Notes: generated from the letters alone by a model not told the origin. A stretch of 20,634 nucleotides of DNA from Fidelibacterota bacterium (GCA_030634675.1 DAOWAH010000007.1:1-20634); one strand, 5' to 3'; positions 1-7,613 are shown, counted from the stretch's first letter. Numbers and translations are program-made.

Positions 1-866
1 ACAGGTTCCGGGATGCAGTTCTGGAACTGATCCGGCGTACTTCCACTGAGTTACCGCAAGACGTAATTAGAGCCATGGAACAAGCCATGAACAATGAAGA
101 TCCAGGCAGTGCAGCCAAATCGGTCTTGAGTACCATGCTAAAAAATGTTGATATGGCACGGGATGACAGTACTCCTATCTGCCAGGATACGGGGACGAAT
201 ATTCATTTCGTTACTATTCCGGAGGGTGTTTCGCTACGGAAAGTTGAAAAAGCCATAATAGACGCTACCAGATTGGCTACTGGTAAAGCATATTTACGAC
301 CTAATGCCGTGGATTCGATTACCGGAAAAAATACCGGTGATAATACTGGTGTCATGTCACCTTACGTCCATTTTGATGAATGGGATGAACCAGCTATTAA
401 AATGCAGTTGGCACTGAAGGGTGGTGGCTGTGAAAATGTTTCCACGCAATATAAATTACCTAATGGAGGACTGAAAGCTGGCCGCAACTTGGAGGGTGTT
501 TATAAATGTATTATAGATGCGGTGAATGAAGCCCAGGGGTTGGGTTGCGCACCGGGTGTGATTGGCGTTGGTGTCGGGGGTGATCGTGCTACGGGAATGA
601 TTATGGCTAAAAAACAATTATTCCGCAAACTTGATGATAAAAATTCTGATATTAAATTGGCCGAGCTTGAAGAGCGTTTGTTCACCGATTTAAACAAACT
701 TGGGGTTGGTCCCCTGGGATTTGGTGGTAAGACCACTGTGCTGGGCGTTAAAATTGGTGCTGTGCATCGCCTGCCGGCATCTTTTTTCGTATCGATTGCC
801 TATATGTGTTGGGCTGATCGGCACCACGAAATGCTCTATACTGAAAGTGAGGTTAGCTATGATTAA
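1..866 (+). CDS. Class I (Fe-S) fumarate hydratase, alpha subunit (5' partial)
   Basis: Catalytic subunit of a two-subunit, [4Fe-4S]-dependent hydro-lyase that interconverts fumarate and malate in the cytoplasm. The frame (codons from base 3) is open to the left edge: bases 3-74 read as a typical family N-terminus (RDAVLELIRRTS), so the gene starts just outside the window and the ATG at 75 is internal. About 287 residues are visible against a usual 280-300. Counted from the ATG at 75, the three expected cluster cysteines are C36 (in CQDTG), C157 (in CAPGVIGVGVGGD) and C245 (in AYMCW); their spacing matches class I fumarases. The last 8 bases overlap the beta-subunit gene, so translation is probably coupled. 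The closely related L(+)-tartrate dehydratase alpha subunit (TtdA) is the main alternative; motifs do not separate them, but fumarase is the commoner role. Confidence 0.9.
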   Translation, partial: RFRDAVLELIRRTSTELPQDVIRAMEQAMNNEDPGSAAKSVLSTMLKNVDMARDDSTPICQDTGTNIHFVTIPEGVSLRKVEKAIIDATRLATGKAYLRPNAVDSITGKNTGDNTGVMSPYVHFDEWDEPAIKMQLALKGGGCENVSTQYKLPNGGLKAGRNLEGVYKCIIDAVNEAQGLGCAPGVIGVGVGGDRATGMIMAKKQLFRKLDDKNSDIKLAELEERLFTDLNKLGVGPLGFGGKTTVLGVKIGAVHRLPASFFVSIAYMCWADRHHEMLYTESEVSYD

Positions 867-1437
867 GTTGCAGTTACCATTAACCGAAGAAGATGTTCGT
901 CAATTAAAAGTCGGGGATGAAGTAGCCTTAAATGGAATTATGGTAACCGGTCGCGATGCTGCCCACACCTGGCTTATCGATGAGAGTCCCGACGAAATGC
1001 GCGAGCTATTGGATGGCACGGTGATCTACCATTGCGGACCTGTGGTAGCAAAAGAAGGTGACGAATGGAAATTTGTGGCTGCCGGACCGACTACCTCGAT
1101 CAGAGAAGAACCTTACCAGGGTGATGTAATCAAGAATTACAAATTGCGCGGGGTGATTGGTAAAGGCGGTATGGGCGCAAAAACTTTAGCCGCTTTACAG
1201 GAATTTGGGGCAGTGTATTTGCATGCCATCGGTGGTGCGGCAACTTTATTGGCTAAATCAGTCACTAAAGTGAAGGACGTGATCAAGCTGGAAGAATTTG
1301 GTGTGCCGGAGGCCATCTGGGTACTGGATGTGAAGGATTTTCCCTGTGTGGTAACCATGGATTCCCACGGTAATTCCCTCCATGATAAAATTAAATCTGA
1401 TTCGGATAAAATTGCCAAAGAACTGATAGGTATCTGA
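859..1437 (+). CDS. Class I fumarate hydratase, beta subunit
   Basis: Beta (C-terminal type) subunit partnering the gene just upstream; 192 residues, the normal family length. I chose the ATG at 859 because it overlaps the alpha stop by 8 bases, has GAGG six bases upstream, and gives the family N-terminus (MIKLQLPLTEEDVRQLKVGD); the frame is open further upstream but that part is a shadow of the alpha gene. Family motifs in order: VTGRDAAH, YHCGPV, AAGPTTS, GKGGMG, HAIGGAA, and a closing VKDFPCVVTMDSHGN. In single-chain FumA/FumB these blocks form the C-terminal domain that shapes the active site with the Fe-S domain. Ends in TGA. As for alpha, tartrate dehydratase cannot be excluded. Confidence 0.9.
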   Translation: MIKLQLPLTEEDVRQLKVGDEVALNGIMVTGRDAAHTWLIDESPDEMRELLDGTVIYHCGPVVAKEGDEWKFVAAGPTTSIREEPYQGDVIKNYKLRGVIGKGGMGAKTLAALQEFGAVYLHAIGGAATLLAKSVTKVKDVIKLEEFGVPEAIWVLDVKDFPCVVTMDSHGNSLHDKIKSDSDKIAKELIGI

Positions 1438-1461
1438 TTCTAACTGAGAGCCGTGCAGGCT

Positions 1462-1488
1462 GTTGTTGTTGGCTAGCTTGGTTATAAT
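1462..1488 (+). promoter_or_regulatory. Possible sigma70-like promoter for the PBP gene
   Basis: The 169-base gap between the fumarase and PBP genes holds a perfect TATAAT at 1483-1488. The best -35-like hexamer is TTGTTG at 1462-1467, with a short 15-base spacer. The position, about 120 bases before the PBP ATG, is plausible. The weak -35 and odd spacing make this tentative. An imperfect hairpin (ATGCC at 1503-1507 against GGCAT downstream) lies between it and the gene. Confidence 0.25.
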
Positions 1489-1606
1489 TAATATGTAGTT
1501 TTATGCCCTCCATGCTCGGGATGGCATCATTTCTGGAAAAATCAGCGCCAAGTTCCTTCTATTCACAACTTTACTTTACATGAATAACTATGCGTAAATT
1601 TTAGGC

Positions 1607-3739
1607 ATGGTAAAACGTCGTAAACCTGTCTCCTGGCCACGAGCAATCTGGCGTTCTATCCTGATTTTACTACTGTTTACCGGTATTATCTTCGCCTATA
1701 TCCTTTTTCTGTCCCGTGATCTGCCATCATTGGATCAATTGGAAAACTATGATCCCGATCTGGTTACCCGTATTTATTCTGCTGACGGTAAAGTTTTGCA
1801 TGAATTATTTTATGAAAAGCGCGTTTTTGTAGAACTAGATGAAATACCATGGCATATGCGCGAGGCTACGATTGCTTCTGAAGATAAACGCTTTCGTGAC
1901 CATTGGGGTGTTTCAATGCGTGACTTTTTCCGTGCGGTGGTGATGAATACTTTAACCATGCGTTACAGCACCGGCTTCAGTTCCATCACGCAACAATTGG
2001 CTCGTAATCTTTATGATACAATCGGTTTTCGCAAAACTCTGATCCGTAAGATTAAGGAGGGCATCACCGCCATCCAGATTGAGCGTACCTATAACAAGAA
2101 TGAAATTCTGGAGATGTATCTTAACAGCGTTCATTTTGGTCATGGCACCTGGGGTGTGCAGGCCGCCAGTAAACGGTATTTTAATAAAAATGCTTCCGAA
2201 TTAACCCTCAATGAATCAGCCCTTTTAGTCGGGATATTACCCTCACCTGGTAATTATTCGCCCATCCGTAACCCGGAACGGGCACGCACCCGGCGTAACA
2301 CTGTTTTGCGGCTAATGCGTGATCAGGGGCGGATTACGAAGGATCAATATACCGAAGCGCGGGCACGGTCGCTGAATAAGGTAATCCCGGAACAAGGTCT
2401 CGGGATTGCCCCCTATTTTACCGAATATGTCCGGCGTATTCTGGAACTTGAAGATGAAAAACTGAATATCAATATTTATCGTGACGGATTAAAAATTTAT
2501 ACCACCTTAGATATGCGCCTGCAGTCTATTGCGGAAGAAATGGTGACGCGCTCGCTAATAGCAAATCAGGAAATATTGAACGAACGTCTGTTCAATGATG
2601 AGGAAGAATTTTCCAAACTGGCCTACCTCGGAATCTATCCGGAAGATACGGTTAAGATGATGATGCAGGGTCTGATGCCCATGTATGATGAATTGCGAAA
2701 TAAATTGCTGGTTCAGTGTTCCTTTGTGGCCCTGGATCCCAAGACCGGAGCCATTAAGGCTATGCTGGGAGGGCGTCCGGATTACCCGGATCAGTATAAT
2801 CGCGCCGTACAGGCGCCTCGCCAACCGGGGTCGGTTTTTAAACCGTTCATCTATATCACCGCACTCGATAACGGCTATCCGGTTACAAAACAATTACTGG
2901 ACCAACCGGTAGTGTTGAATGTTCAGAATGCCGATGGTGAATGGGTTAAGTGGATGCCTCATAACGATGATTTTAGCACCGGCGGATTGACTACCTTGCG
3001 CGAAGGATTGCGCTGGTCCAAGAACCTGATTTCTGTACGGATGGTTCAGGAACTGGTCCCGGCTAGGGAGGTTGTTCGGACAGCCAAACGGATGGGGATA
3101 ACGACCCCTGTCCGGGCGGTGGATGCAATCGCCCTGGGAACCTCGGAAGTATACATGCTGGATGCGGTCGCCGCCTATGCGACGCTGGCAAATAAAGGAG
3201 TGTATTCCAAACCTTATCTTATCACCCGGATAGTAGATCGTTTCGGGAACACTATCAAAGAATATTATCCCCAGCAGGAGGAAGTGCTAAGCGCCGAAAC
3301 AGCCTATCTAATGACCAATCTGATGCAGACAGTTCTGGATCGCGGTACCGGTGGTTCTGCCCGCTGGAAATATCATTTTTATGCTCCGGCGGTTGGTAAG
3401 ACTGGTACAACCCAACGCTATACCGATGCCTGGTTTGTGGGCTTCACGCCACAATTAGCTGCCGGTGTGTGGTTTGGAGTAGATGACCCGCAGGTTAGTC
3501 TTGGTGATAAACAGTTTGGAAACCGAGCTGCCTTACCGGCCTGGGCGCGCTTTATGCGTACTGCTTATGACTCACTTGAAATTAGATTAAAACCTATCGA
3601 TTTTGAACGGCCGAAGGGAATCAATGAAATAGAAATATGTTCGGTCACGAAAGATTTACCAACGAAATATTGTCCCTTGGAAAAAGAATTATTCATTAAA
3701 GGGACCGAACCGACCCGTCGCTGCCGGGTACATCGGTAA
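1607..3739 (+). CDS. Class A penicillin-binding protein (PBP1A-like transglycosylase/transpeptidase)
   Basis: Bifunctional peptidoglycan synthase at the inner membrane: it polymerises lipid II glycan strands and cross-links stem peptides. 710 residues: basic cytoplasmic start, one membrane anchor (about 15-36), GT51 glycosyltransferase domain (about 60-240), penicillin-binding transpeptidase domain (about 370-650). GT51 motifs: IASEDKRFRDHWG with catalytic E92, GFSSITQQLARN (123-134), RKIKE (147-151), EILEMYLNSVHFG. Transpeptidase motifs: SVFK with nucleophile S409 and K412, SKN (471-473), KTGTT (598-602). One oddity is phenylalanine at position 124 where GT51 usually has a second glycine or alanine (GGS/GAS). 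The short tail holds three cysteines (678, 689, 706). ATG at 1607 follows in-frame stops and has no good ribosome site. It stands alone on its strand between fumarase and the peptidase gene. Confidence 0.95.
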   Translation: MVKRRKPVSWPRAIWRSILILLLFTGIIFAYILFLSRDLPSLDQLENYDPDLVTRIYSADGKVLHELFYEKRVFVELDEIPWHMREATIASEDKRFRDHWGVSMRDFFRAVVMNTLTMRYSTGFSSITQQLARNLYDTIGFRKTLIRKIKEGITAIQIERTYNKNEILEMYLNSVHFGHGTWGVQAASKRYFNKNASELTLNESALLVGILPSPGNYSPIRNPERARTRRNTVLRLMRDQGRITKDQYTEARARSLNKVIPEQGLGIAPYFTEYVRRILELEDEKLNINIYRDGLKIYTTLDMRLQSIAEEMVTRSLIANQEILNERLFNDEEEFSKLAYLGIYPEDTVKMMMQGLMPMYDELRNKLLVQCSFVALDPKTGAIKAMLGGRPDYPDQYNRAVQAPRQPGSVFKPFIYITALDNGYPVTKQLLDQPVVLNVQNADGEWVKWMPHNDDFSTGGLTTLREGLRWSKNLISVRMVQELVPAREVVRTAKRMGITTPVRAVDAIALGTSEVYMLDAVAAYATLANKGVYSKPYLITRIVDRFGNTIKEYYPQQEEVLSAETAYLMTNLMQTVLDRGTGGSARWKYHFYAPAVGKTGTTQRYTDAWFVGFTPQLAAGVWFGVDDPQVSLGDKQFGNRAALPAWARFMRTAYDSLEIRLKPIDFERPKGINEIEICSVTKDLPTKYCPLEKELFIKGTEPTRRCRVHR

Positions 3740-3759
3740 TATTCAAATTACACCTCGAT

Positions 3760-3781
3760 CGGTCTGTGAGACCGGGGGGGG
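3760..3781 (+). terminator. Hairpin followed by a G8 run, possible terminator after the PBP gene
   Basis: A perfect 6-bp stem (CGGTCT at 3760-3765, AGACCG at 3769-3774) with a 3-base loop begins 20 bases after the PBP stop. It is followed by eight G (3774-3781), not by a T run, so it is not a classic intrinsic terminator on the + strand. Read on the - strand, the C run precedes the hairpin. The G run is also an error-prone site for sequencing. Confidence 0.3.
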
Positions 3782-3863
3782 ATTATTAATCAGCGCAAAA
3801 TTAAAGATTGAGCTGGGAAATTTATGACTGCACTTTCACTAACTAAGTTTGAGGGTAAGCGAT

Positions 3864-5150
3864 ATGAAACTTAAGTCGATGTTTTTAACTAAACTGGTAA
3901 TTATTTTATTGGGATTGCTTGCTTTACAGCTTTACGGGCAGGATCTAAAATATCGTCCTGTTGAGTTTGATCCGATCCTGAAGGAGATGAAAGAAGCGAA
4001 TGAAGATAATCGTGATGCAATACTGGATGAGACCGAACAAATTCATGACGAGCAAAAAGAAAAGGAAAAGTGGGAACGGGAAAACCGTAAAATTTTGGCC
4101 ATCGACTGGTCGGGAATCAAGAAACCGACTGCACCAGGTGATTTCAAGCAGATCTGGCATTTTCCGCCAACACGTCAATACTTGACGGGTACCTGCTGGA
4201 GTTTTTCCACCACCTCATTTCTGGAATCTGAAATTCAAAGACAGTATGGTAAAAAGATAAAAATGTCCGAGATGTTCACCGTTTATAATGAATATTTATA
4301 CAAAGCACAACGCTACCTTGAGGAACGAGGCGACTCCTTTCTGGGGCAGGGATCGGAAGCTAATGCGGTGACTAAAGTCTGGAAAAACTATGGTGTAGTT
4401 CCACGGGATATCTACTCTGGTGTAATAGCATTAGATGGTCGTTTTGATCATAGCAATATGTTCAAAGAGATCAAGCATTATCTGGCCTGGGCCAAAGAAC
4501 ATGATTACTGGGATCAGGAATTAGCATTGAATTCGATCCGGGTTATCATGAATCGCTATCTGGGACAACCTCCGCAGCATTTTATCTATGAAGGTGTTGA
4601 ATATACGCCAAAGGAATTCCTGGAAGAGGTGTTATGGCTGGACATTAATGACTATGTTGCCCTACTATCGACTCTGAAGTATCCGTTTTATGATTACTGC
4701 GAGTTTGACGTACCGGATAATTGGTGGCACAGCAACGACTATTATAATGTGCCATTGGATGATTATTATAATGTAATTGAAACTGCTGTGAAAAGTGGTT
4801 ACTCGGTTCTGCTTGGCGGCGATATATCGGAACCGGGTATTGAAGGTTCGAAAGATGCTGCTATCATACCGGCTTTTGATGTACCCCAGGAAATGATTAA
4901 TCAGGAATCCCGGGAATTACGGATGGATAACAAAGCCTCCACCGATGACCATGGCATTCATATCGTAGGACATAAAAAAATCGGTAAGGATAACTGGTTT
5001 CTCATTAAAGACTCCGGTAGCGGAGCATATCGCGGACAATTTCCCGGGTATTATTTTTACCGTGCAGACTATATAAAAATGAAAATGATGACGGTTATGG
5101 TACACAAAGATATAGTACATAAAGTGGTCAAAGAATTCCGGGAAGAATAA
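3864..5150 (+). CDS. Exported papain-like (C1 family, bleomycin-hydrolase-related) cysteine peptidase
   Basis: Probable secreted cysteine peptidase or aminopeptidase. I place the start at ATG 3864 (428 residues): GAGGG lies 8 bases upstream and the first residues then form a signal peptide (basic MKLK, hydrophobic core to about 20, LYGQ near the cleavage site). A TTG at 3849 would add five residues ahead of the signal. Residues 40-85 are a charged, probably helical, stretch. Catalytic pattern: Q105 six residues before C111 in TGTCWSFS, as in papain (Gln19/Cys25), and H363 in DDHGIHIVGH. The residue matching papain Asn175 is D383 (IKDSGSG rather than KNSWG), a substitution to note. Middle portions (180-320) have the large inserts of bleomycin-hydrolase relatives rather than plain papain. 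The stop directly abuts the stop of the convergent YjbR gene. Confidence 0.82.
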   Translation: MKLKSMFLTKLVIILLGLLALQLYGQDLKYRPVEFDPILKEMKEANEDNRDAILDETEQIHDEQKEKEKWERENRKILAIDWSGIKKPTAPGDFKQIWHFPPTRQYLTGTCWSFSTTSFLESEIQRQYGKKIKMSEMFTVYNEYLYKAQRYLEERGDSFLGQGSEANAVTKVWKNYGVVPRDIYSGVIALDGRFDHSNMFKEIKHYLAWAKEHDYWDQELALNSIRVIMNRYLGQPPQHFIYEGVEYTPKEFLEEVLWLDINDYVALLSTLKYPFYDYCEFDVPDNWWHSNDYYNVPLDDYYNVIETAVKSGYSVLLGGDISEPGIEGSKDAAIIPAFDVPQEMINQESRELRMDNKASTDDHGIHIVGHKKIGKDNWFLIKDSGSGAYRGQFPGYYFYRADYIKMKMMTVMVHKDIVHKVVKEFREE

Positions 5151-5168
5151 TCAGGCGGAAAGATTATT
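5146..5168. repeat. Inverted repeat spanning the stop codons of two convergent genes
   Basis: AATAATC at 5146-5152 and GATTATT at 5162-5168 form a perfect 7-bp stem with a 9-base loop. It covers the TAA of the peptidase gene (5148-5150) and the TGA of the opposing YjbR gene (5151-5153). The stem is A+T-rich, so a weak bidirectional terminator is possible but not assured. Confidence 0.4.
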
Positions 5169-5507
5169 GCGAAGTTTTTTACTCAGTGATTGCATTACCA
5201 GGTCGTAGGATTCGTTGATCATTTCCTTTATGTCCGCGGTTGGGATTCTGCCATCCAGGATTATGCTATTCCAGTGCTTTTTATTCAGGTGATAACCGGG
5301 ACGTACACCAGCAAATCGTGCCCGTAGAAATAGAGCATTTTCTGGATCACATTTTAATGATATTTCCAGAGGTTGTTTTTCCCAAGCTATCAGAGCAAAT
5401 ATTTTACCGCCTACTTTGAACACCAGTACTTCCGGGCCGAAGGGTTGTTCACGGTTGGAACCTGGTTTATCTAAAAGAAAAGCTTCTAATTCATCCAATC
5501 CGGTCAT
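5151..5507 (-). CDS. YjbR/MmcQ family protein
   Basis: Small cytoplasmic protein of 118 residues, standard length for the YjbR/MmcQ family (CyaY-like fold, often called DNA-binding on structural grounds; true role unsettled). Recognisable blocks: an N-terminal LLDKPGSNREQPFGPE region, VFKVGGKIFALIAW, ISLKCDPENA, and the diagnostic GYHLNKKHWNSIILDG followed by an Ile-Asn-Glu-Ser-Tyr helix near 95-100. The ATG at 5507 overlaps the TGA of the Rid gene upstream by four bases (ATGA), so the two are probably translated together. It is the last gene of the minus-strand run and abuts the convergent peptidase gene without a gap. Confidence 0.85.
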   Translation of the reverse strand: MTGLDELEAFLLDKPGSNREQPFGPEVLVFKVGGKIFALIAWEKQPLEISLKCDPENALFLRARFAGVRPGYHLNKKHWNSIILDGRIPTADIKEMINESYDLVMQSLSKKLRNNLSA

Positions 5508-5902
5508 TCGACTTGGTCAATCAGACAATCGGCTTCAATTTCAACCAGCCATTCCGGGTTAATAAATCCCTTTACTTCCACAAACGTGCAAGCCGGTTTT
5601 ATATTCGAAAATATTTCACCGTGCGCTTTACCAGCCCCTTTCCACTGGGTGATATCAGTCAGCATGATCCGGGTGCGGATGACGTCAGTAATCCTGCCGC
5701 CGGTTTCTTCAATGGCTTGCTTTATAATTTCCAGACAGCGCCGGGTTTGGAGGTAGACGTCACCTAGGTAAGCCGTCGATCCATCCGGCAGGATCGGTGC
5801 TGTTCCGGAAATCGCGATGATTTTTCCCCGTCGGACAGCTCTGGAAAAACCGATTTGATTTTCATATGGTGAGCGGGAACTGACTTTATTGGTTGCTGCC
5901 AC
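5504..5902 (-). CDS. Rid (YjgF/YER057c/UK114) family protein lacking the canonical arginine
   Basis: 132 residues, typical of Rid proteins, which form trimers with active sites between subunits; RidA proper hydrolyses reactive enamines/imines released by PLP enzymes. Family blocks are clear: AISGTAPILPDG, QTRRCLEIIKQAIEETGG, DVIRTRIMLTDITQW, and TFVEVKG...LVEIEADC. Aligned to E. coli RidA, the Glu120 match is kept (EIEA) but the Arg105 position, normally in PARS, is Cys here (PACT). Arg105 binds the substrate carboxylate and is missing in several Rid subfamilies, so imine deaminase activity should not be assumed. The start is GTG at 5902, with no good ribosome site at normal distance (GAGGAG lies about 15 bases away); it is 12 bases after the MORN gene end and in the same frame. 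It overlaps the next gene by four bases. Confidence 0.85.
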   Translation of the reverse strand: MAATNKVSSRSPYENQIGFSRAVRRGKIIAISGTAPILPDGSTAYLGDVYLQTRRCLEIIKQAIEETGGRITDVIRTRIMLTDITQWKGAGKAHGEIFSNIKPACTFVEVKGFINPEWLVEIEADCLIDQVE

Positions 5903-5914
5903 GAGAAGACTCAG

Positions 5915-6496
5915 TTACTCCTCTTCGACTTCCGGTAAATCAAATTCCTGTACGTATCGGATTGTACCGTCCACATTGAACCACTTGACCTGAGCCTTTG
6001 AATTATTCACCCAGATTTCTTCGGTTTTAACATGACCATTAGTGTAATAGGTTTTTACCGCTTCATGTTTCCGGTCCATGTAATAATTAGCTTCTTCTTT
6101 TATTGTACCGTTTTCGAAATATGAAATAACATTCCCGCTAAGCTGATCATTGACATAGGTGCCTTCCTATTTCCGTTTCCCATCGGGATAGTATTCAACA
6201 CTGGGACCCTGTTTCAACCCTGCTTCATAATTCATTTTTTTAAGCAATATGTTGCGCTCAATATTATAATACTGTTTCATTGGTCCATGTAGAATATCTT
6301 CAAGGTAATTGTACTCAGATTTCAGTTTACCATTTTCGTAATACTCCTTGGCCAACCCGGTTTTTTTGTTCTTTTTATAGGTAACTTCAGCTTTCAAGGT
6401 ACCATTTGGATAGTAAATGGGATTGACACCATCCGGGATACGGCTTGCACAGCCCCAAATAAATATCGCCACCAGAATGAAATAAATATTCTTCAT
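5915..6496 (-). pseudogene. MORN-repeat lipoprotein interrupted by an in-frame TAG
   Basis: A 193-codon frame from ATG 6496 to TAA 5917-5915, broken once by TAG at 6169-6167 (codon 110). It starts with a lipoprotein signal (hydrophobic 4-14, then WGC with Cys16), so the product would sit on the outer or inner membrane. Six units of about 24 residues follow, resembling the MORN_2/YwqK type (consensus YYxNGxxKxExxY...G). After the TAG the same frame continues for 83 codons with two more units and an acidic end (LPEVEEE). The TAG replaces repeat position 9, where other units have A, S, E or T, so it hits a tolerant position. Without readthrough only the first 109 residues are made. Options: recent nonsense mutation, assembly or strain error, or amber readthrough. 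It begins three bases after the preceding gene's TAG, in the same operon. Confidence 0.8.
5981..6415 (-). repeat. 72-bp (24-residue) coding repeats of the MORN type
   Basis: Within the lipoprotein frame, residues 28-51, 52-75, 76-101, 102-125, 126-149 and 150-172 are successive units, 24 residues each except one of 26 and one of 23. Each starts with YY, YF or FN-like residues followed by NG or DG, and most carry K-x-E eight to ten residues in. The register is unbroken across the TAG codon at 110, which shows that both halves belong to one ancestral coding sequence. Confidence 0.8.
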
Positions 6497-6499
6497 AGT

Positions 6500-7033
6500 C
6501 TATTCATCCGTAGATGGTGTGACCGCGGTTGATCCAGTAGCTGGTTTATTGCGTTTACCGAGCAACCAAATGCCGATTAAAATCAGGATTATTGCACCGA
6601 CGGTTTTAACAGCACTCTCGCTGAAGAAAATAAACCCTGCCAGACTAAAGACCAAAATCCAAATACCCACCTGTGTCACACCTAATTCCCAGTTGCCGAA
6701 TTTACCGGCCAGAAATATACCCAATCCGGCTGCGGCAGGTAACAGAGTCCATAAATACTTCCAGGCCTCCCAGTTACCAGTAGTTGTATTGTACATGAAA
6801 ATCAGCCCGAGAACTGCCATAATCGTACCGGGAATAAACAGGGCGGCTAATCCTTGTCGCGCTTTAGGCCAGATAAGAGCCGGCAGGAAAAACCCGGCTG
6901 CCAGAATGAAGAAAACGAACCACCAGGAATGATGCATCAAATACCTGGGAATAAAATTCAGGATTAACAGAAAAATGCCCAGTCCGATCAGGATAACACC
7001 TAAAAGATTGGAACTTTGTTTGGCTGAAGTCAT
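6500..7033 (-). CDS. Six-helix membrane protein of unknown function
   Basis: 177 residues with about six membrane segments (11-29, 37-55, 62-80, 93-109, 119-137, 143-158) and a short polar tail (KRNKPATGSTAVTPSTDE). The short paired helices with G-rich turns (GVILIGLGIFLLILNF, then IILILIGIWLLGKR) resemble the membrane domain found in LiaF/LiaI-like and DUF5668-type proteins, but I cannot assign a family firmly. ATG at 7033 has GGAG six bases upstream. It ends in TAG only three bases before the lipoprotein ATG, so the two are probably co-transcribed and might work together at the envelope. This TAG must act as a real stop, because reading through would fuse the protein to the next gene's signal peptide. 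Confidence 0.75.
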   Translation of the reverse strand: MTSAKQSSNLLGVILIGLGIFLLILNFIPRYLMHHSWWFVFFILAAGFFLPALIWPKARQGLAALFIPGTIMAVLGLIFMYNTTTGNWEAWKYLWTLLPAAAGLGIFLAGKFGNWELGVTQVGIWILVFSLAGFIFFSESAVKTVGAIILILIGIWLLGKRNKPATGSTAVTPSTDE

Positions 7034-7094
7034 GCCGTACTCCGTATGTTTGTAAGCAGATTACAAATAAGGGCAGGTATTAGGAAAGGAATTT

Positions 7095-7613
7095 TCAGGT
7101 GCGGGTGCGATGCCAGAGTATTGCTATCGAGCCGCAAATCAGATAGATTAATCCCGAACCTACTAAAATAAATTTTGGTCCGGCACACCAACAGGCCAAC
7201 GGTGGCAGGAGTGCATTTGTGGAGCCGGCCAGCAATCCTATCAAAGACAAATTTTCGATTATATCCAGAATAGCTGCCAGAATTTGAGCACCGGCCAGCC
7301 AGTACCCAAGTGTAAGCCAGCGTGATTCAAGTCTACTTCCAATCAGGATGCAGCCAATTGCGATCGTAATCGAATAGGCTACCAGAAACAGAAAATCCAA
7401 GCCCATGCTCAGGCCGGCATAAAACATAGCCGGACCTGACCATGAAACGATTATCGCTTGGGCAGTTGAAATATCACCGGCAAATTCAAAAGAGATAATA
7501 CCGTTGGGTGCTGCGTCAGTTTTCAAGTGACTGTCAATCGACTGCATCCCGAGCATTATGACAACAGTTGCGATTATTAATAGGAAGTATTGTTTCTTCA
7601 GCATTGGTTTCAT
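7095..7613 (-). CDS. Four-helix membrane protein of unknown function
   Basis: 172 residues with about four membrane segments (8-24, 66-92, 100-130, 145-167). The first extracytoplasmic part holds a conserved-looking block, PNGIISFEFAG, and later helices carry acidic residues within or next to the membrane (LDFLFLVAY, LDIIENLSL). This arrangement is familiar from small uncharacterised bacterial membrane proteins, but I cannot name the family. No catalytic motif is evident. The start at ATG 7613 lacks a clear ribosome site; ATG at codon 4 is an alternative. It lies 21 bases after the aminotransferase gene and 61 before the six-helix protein, in the same minus-strand run. Confidence 0.7.
   Translation of the reverse strand: MKPMLKKQYFLLIIATVVIMLGMQSIDSHLKTDAAPNGIISFEFAGDISTAQAIIVSWSGPAMFYAGLSMGLDFLFLVAYSITIAIGCILIGSRLESRWLTLGYWLAGAQILAAILDIIENLSLIGLLAGSTNALLPPLACWCAGPKFILVGSGLIYLICGSIAILWHRTRT

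Noticed and set aside
700..858. Longer frame for the fumarase beta subunit starting inside the alpha gene.
   Set aside because: The extension is an out-of-frame reading of the alpha coding sequence; ATG 859 with GAGG gives the normal family start.
3849..3863. TTG start for the C1 peptidase.
   Set aside because: It adds five residues before the signal peptide and would lie ahead of the ribosome site GAGGG, which is well spaced for ATG 3864.
6167..6502. Genome-wide reassignment of TAG to an amino acid, suggested by the two interrupted genes.
   Set aside because: TAG ends the six-helix protein, rnfG and the peroxiredoxin genes. Readthrough at the first would join it to a lipoprotein signal peptide, which makes no sense, so TAG works as a stop.
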